A DNA stretch of 13,829 bases, from NCBI GenBank assembly GCA_023417815.1, contig JAEZEI010000115.1, positions 1 to 13,829 on the forward strand, written 5' to 3'. Source of the DNA: Bacteroidota bacterium. GTDB lineage: Bacteria > Bacteroidota > Bacteroidia > Chitinophagales > Chitinophagaceae. Shown piece after piece: positions 13,791-13,829 of the stretch; position 1 is the first letter of the stretch, and each line of letters starts with the position of its first letter. Under the pieces are notes generated by a model. It ran no database searches. It saw only the letters and a list, made by a program, of their open reading frames with translations, and had not been told where the DNA came from. The position numbers and the translations under genes were made by a program.

Positions 13791-13829
13791 TGATCTTTGT
13801 TGTGTTGGCCTAAAAAACAAAAGCCTTGC

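Larger units (their letters stand above)
13557..13829. other. Non-coding stretch downstream of dnaA with several small repeats
   Basis: These 273 bases, cut by the window end, show no credible protein or tRNA gene. They hold a 16-bp palindrome at 13614-13629, a pair of direct 15-mers at 13702 and 13776, and a perfect GCCATGC/GCATGGC hairpin between those 15-mers. The concentration of repeats is higher than elsewhere in the window. No clear terminator for dnaA follows its stop codon. Confidence 0.6.

Overview
The window is a piece of a Bacteroidota chromosome (class Bacteroidia; a Chitinophagales-like lineage is possible but not proven). Four things point there. Several gene starts are preceded by the TAnnTTTG -7 element of the Bacteroidota primary sigma factor. 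Shine-Dalgarno sequences are mostly missing. Two proteins belong to families typical of this phylum (DUF4293 and DUF3127). The DnaA has the linker and AAA+ core style of that phylum. All the large reading frames are intact, with no transposase, integrase, CRISPR array, rRNA or tRNA that I can recognise.

Layout. (1) 1-1772, forward: a heptamer tandem repeat abuts a promoter for glyA (serine hydroxymethyltransferase), followed after 9 bp by a small four-helix membrane protein (DUF4293). (2) 1773-1948: an intergenic stretch with a candidate promoter, a long imperfect inverted repeat and a small hairpin. (3) 1949-3913, forward: a sugar-1-phosphate nucleotidyltransferase with a left-handed beta-helix tail, then after 9 bp an FMN-dependent nitronate monooxygenase/FabK-like protein. 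(4) 3955-7374, forward, with its own promoter: a six-SLBB outer-membrane polysaccharide export protein and a Wzz-type chain-length protein with a GTG start. (5) 7375-9599, reverse: a NatA/NatB-type ABC exporter (ATPase then permease, 4-bp ATGA overlap), whose permease stop directly abuts the Wzz stop with no spacer. (6) 9694-11655, reverse: a DUF3127 OB-fold-like protein ending in an SSB-like acidic tip, then a COG2509-type FAD-dependent oxidoreductase 6 bp further on. (7) 11656-12122: a 467-bp divergent intergenic region with two candidate dnaA promoters, a palindrome and an inverted repeat reaching into the dnaA start codon. (8) 12123-13556, forward: dnaA. (9) 13557-13829: non-coding DNA with several repeats.

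Functionally this is mostly housekeeping DNA: one-carbon metabolism, replication initiation, an ABC exporter, and a minimal surface-polysaccharide export pair (Wza-like and Wzz-like) without glycosyltransferases, flippase or polymerase nearby. The nucleotidyltransferase could supply an activated sugar to that pathway. I did not find a clearly new multi-gene system. The signals most worth following are the SSB-like C-terminal tip on the DUF3127 protein, the structured dnaA leader, the zero-spacer convergent junction, and the repeats flanking glyA, the nucleotidyltransferase gene and dnaA.
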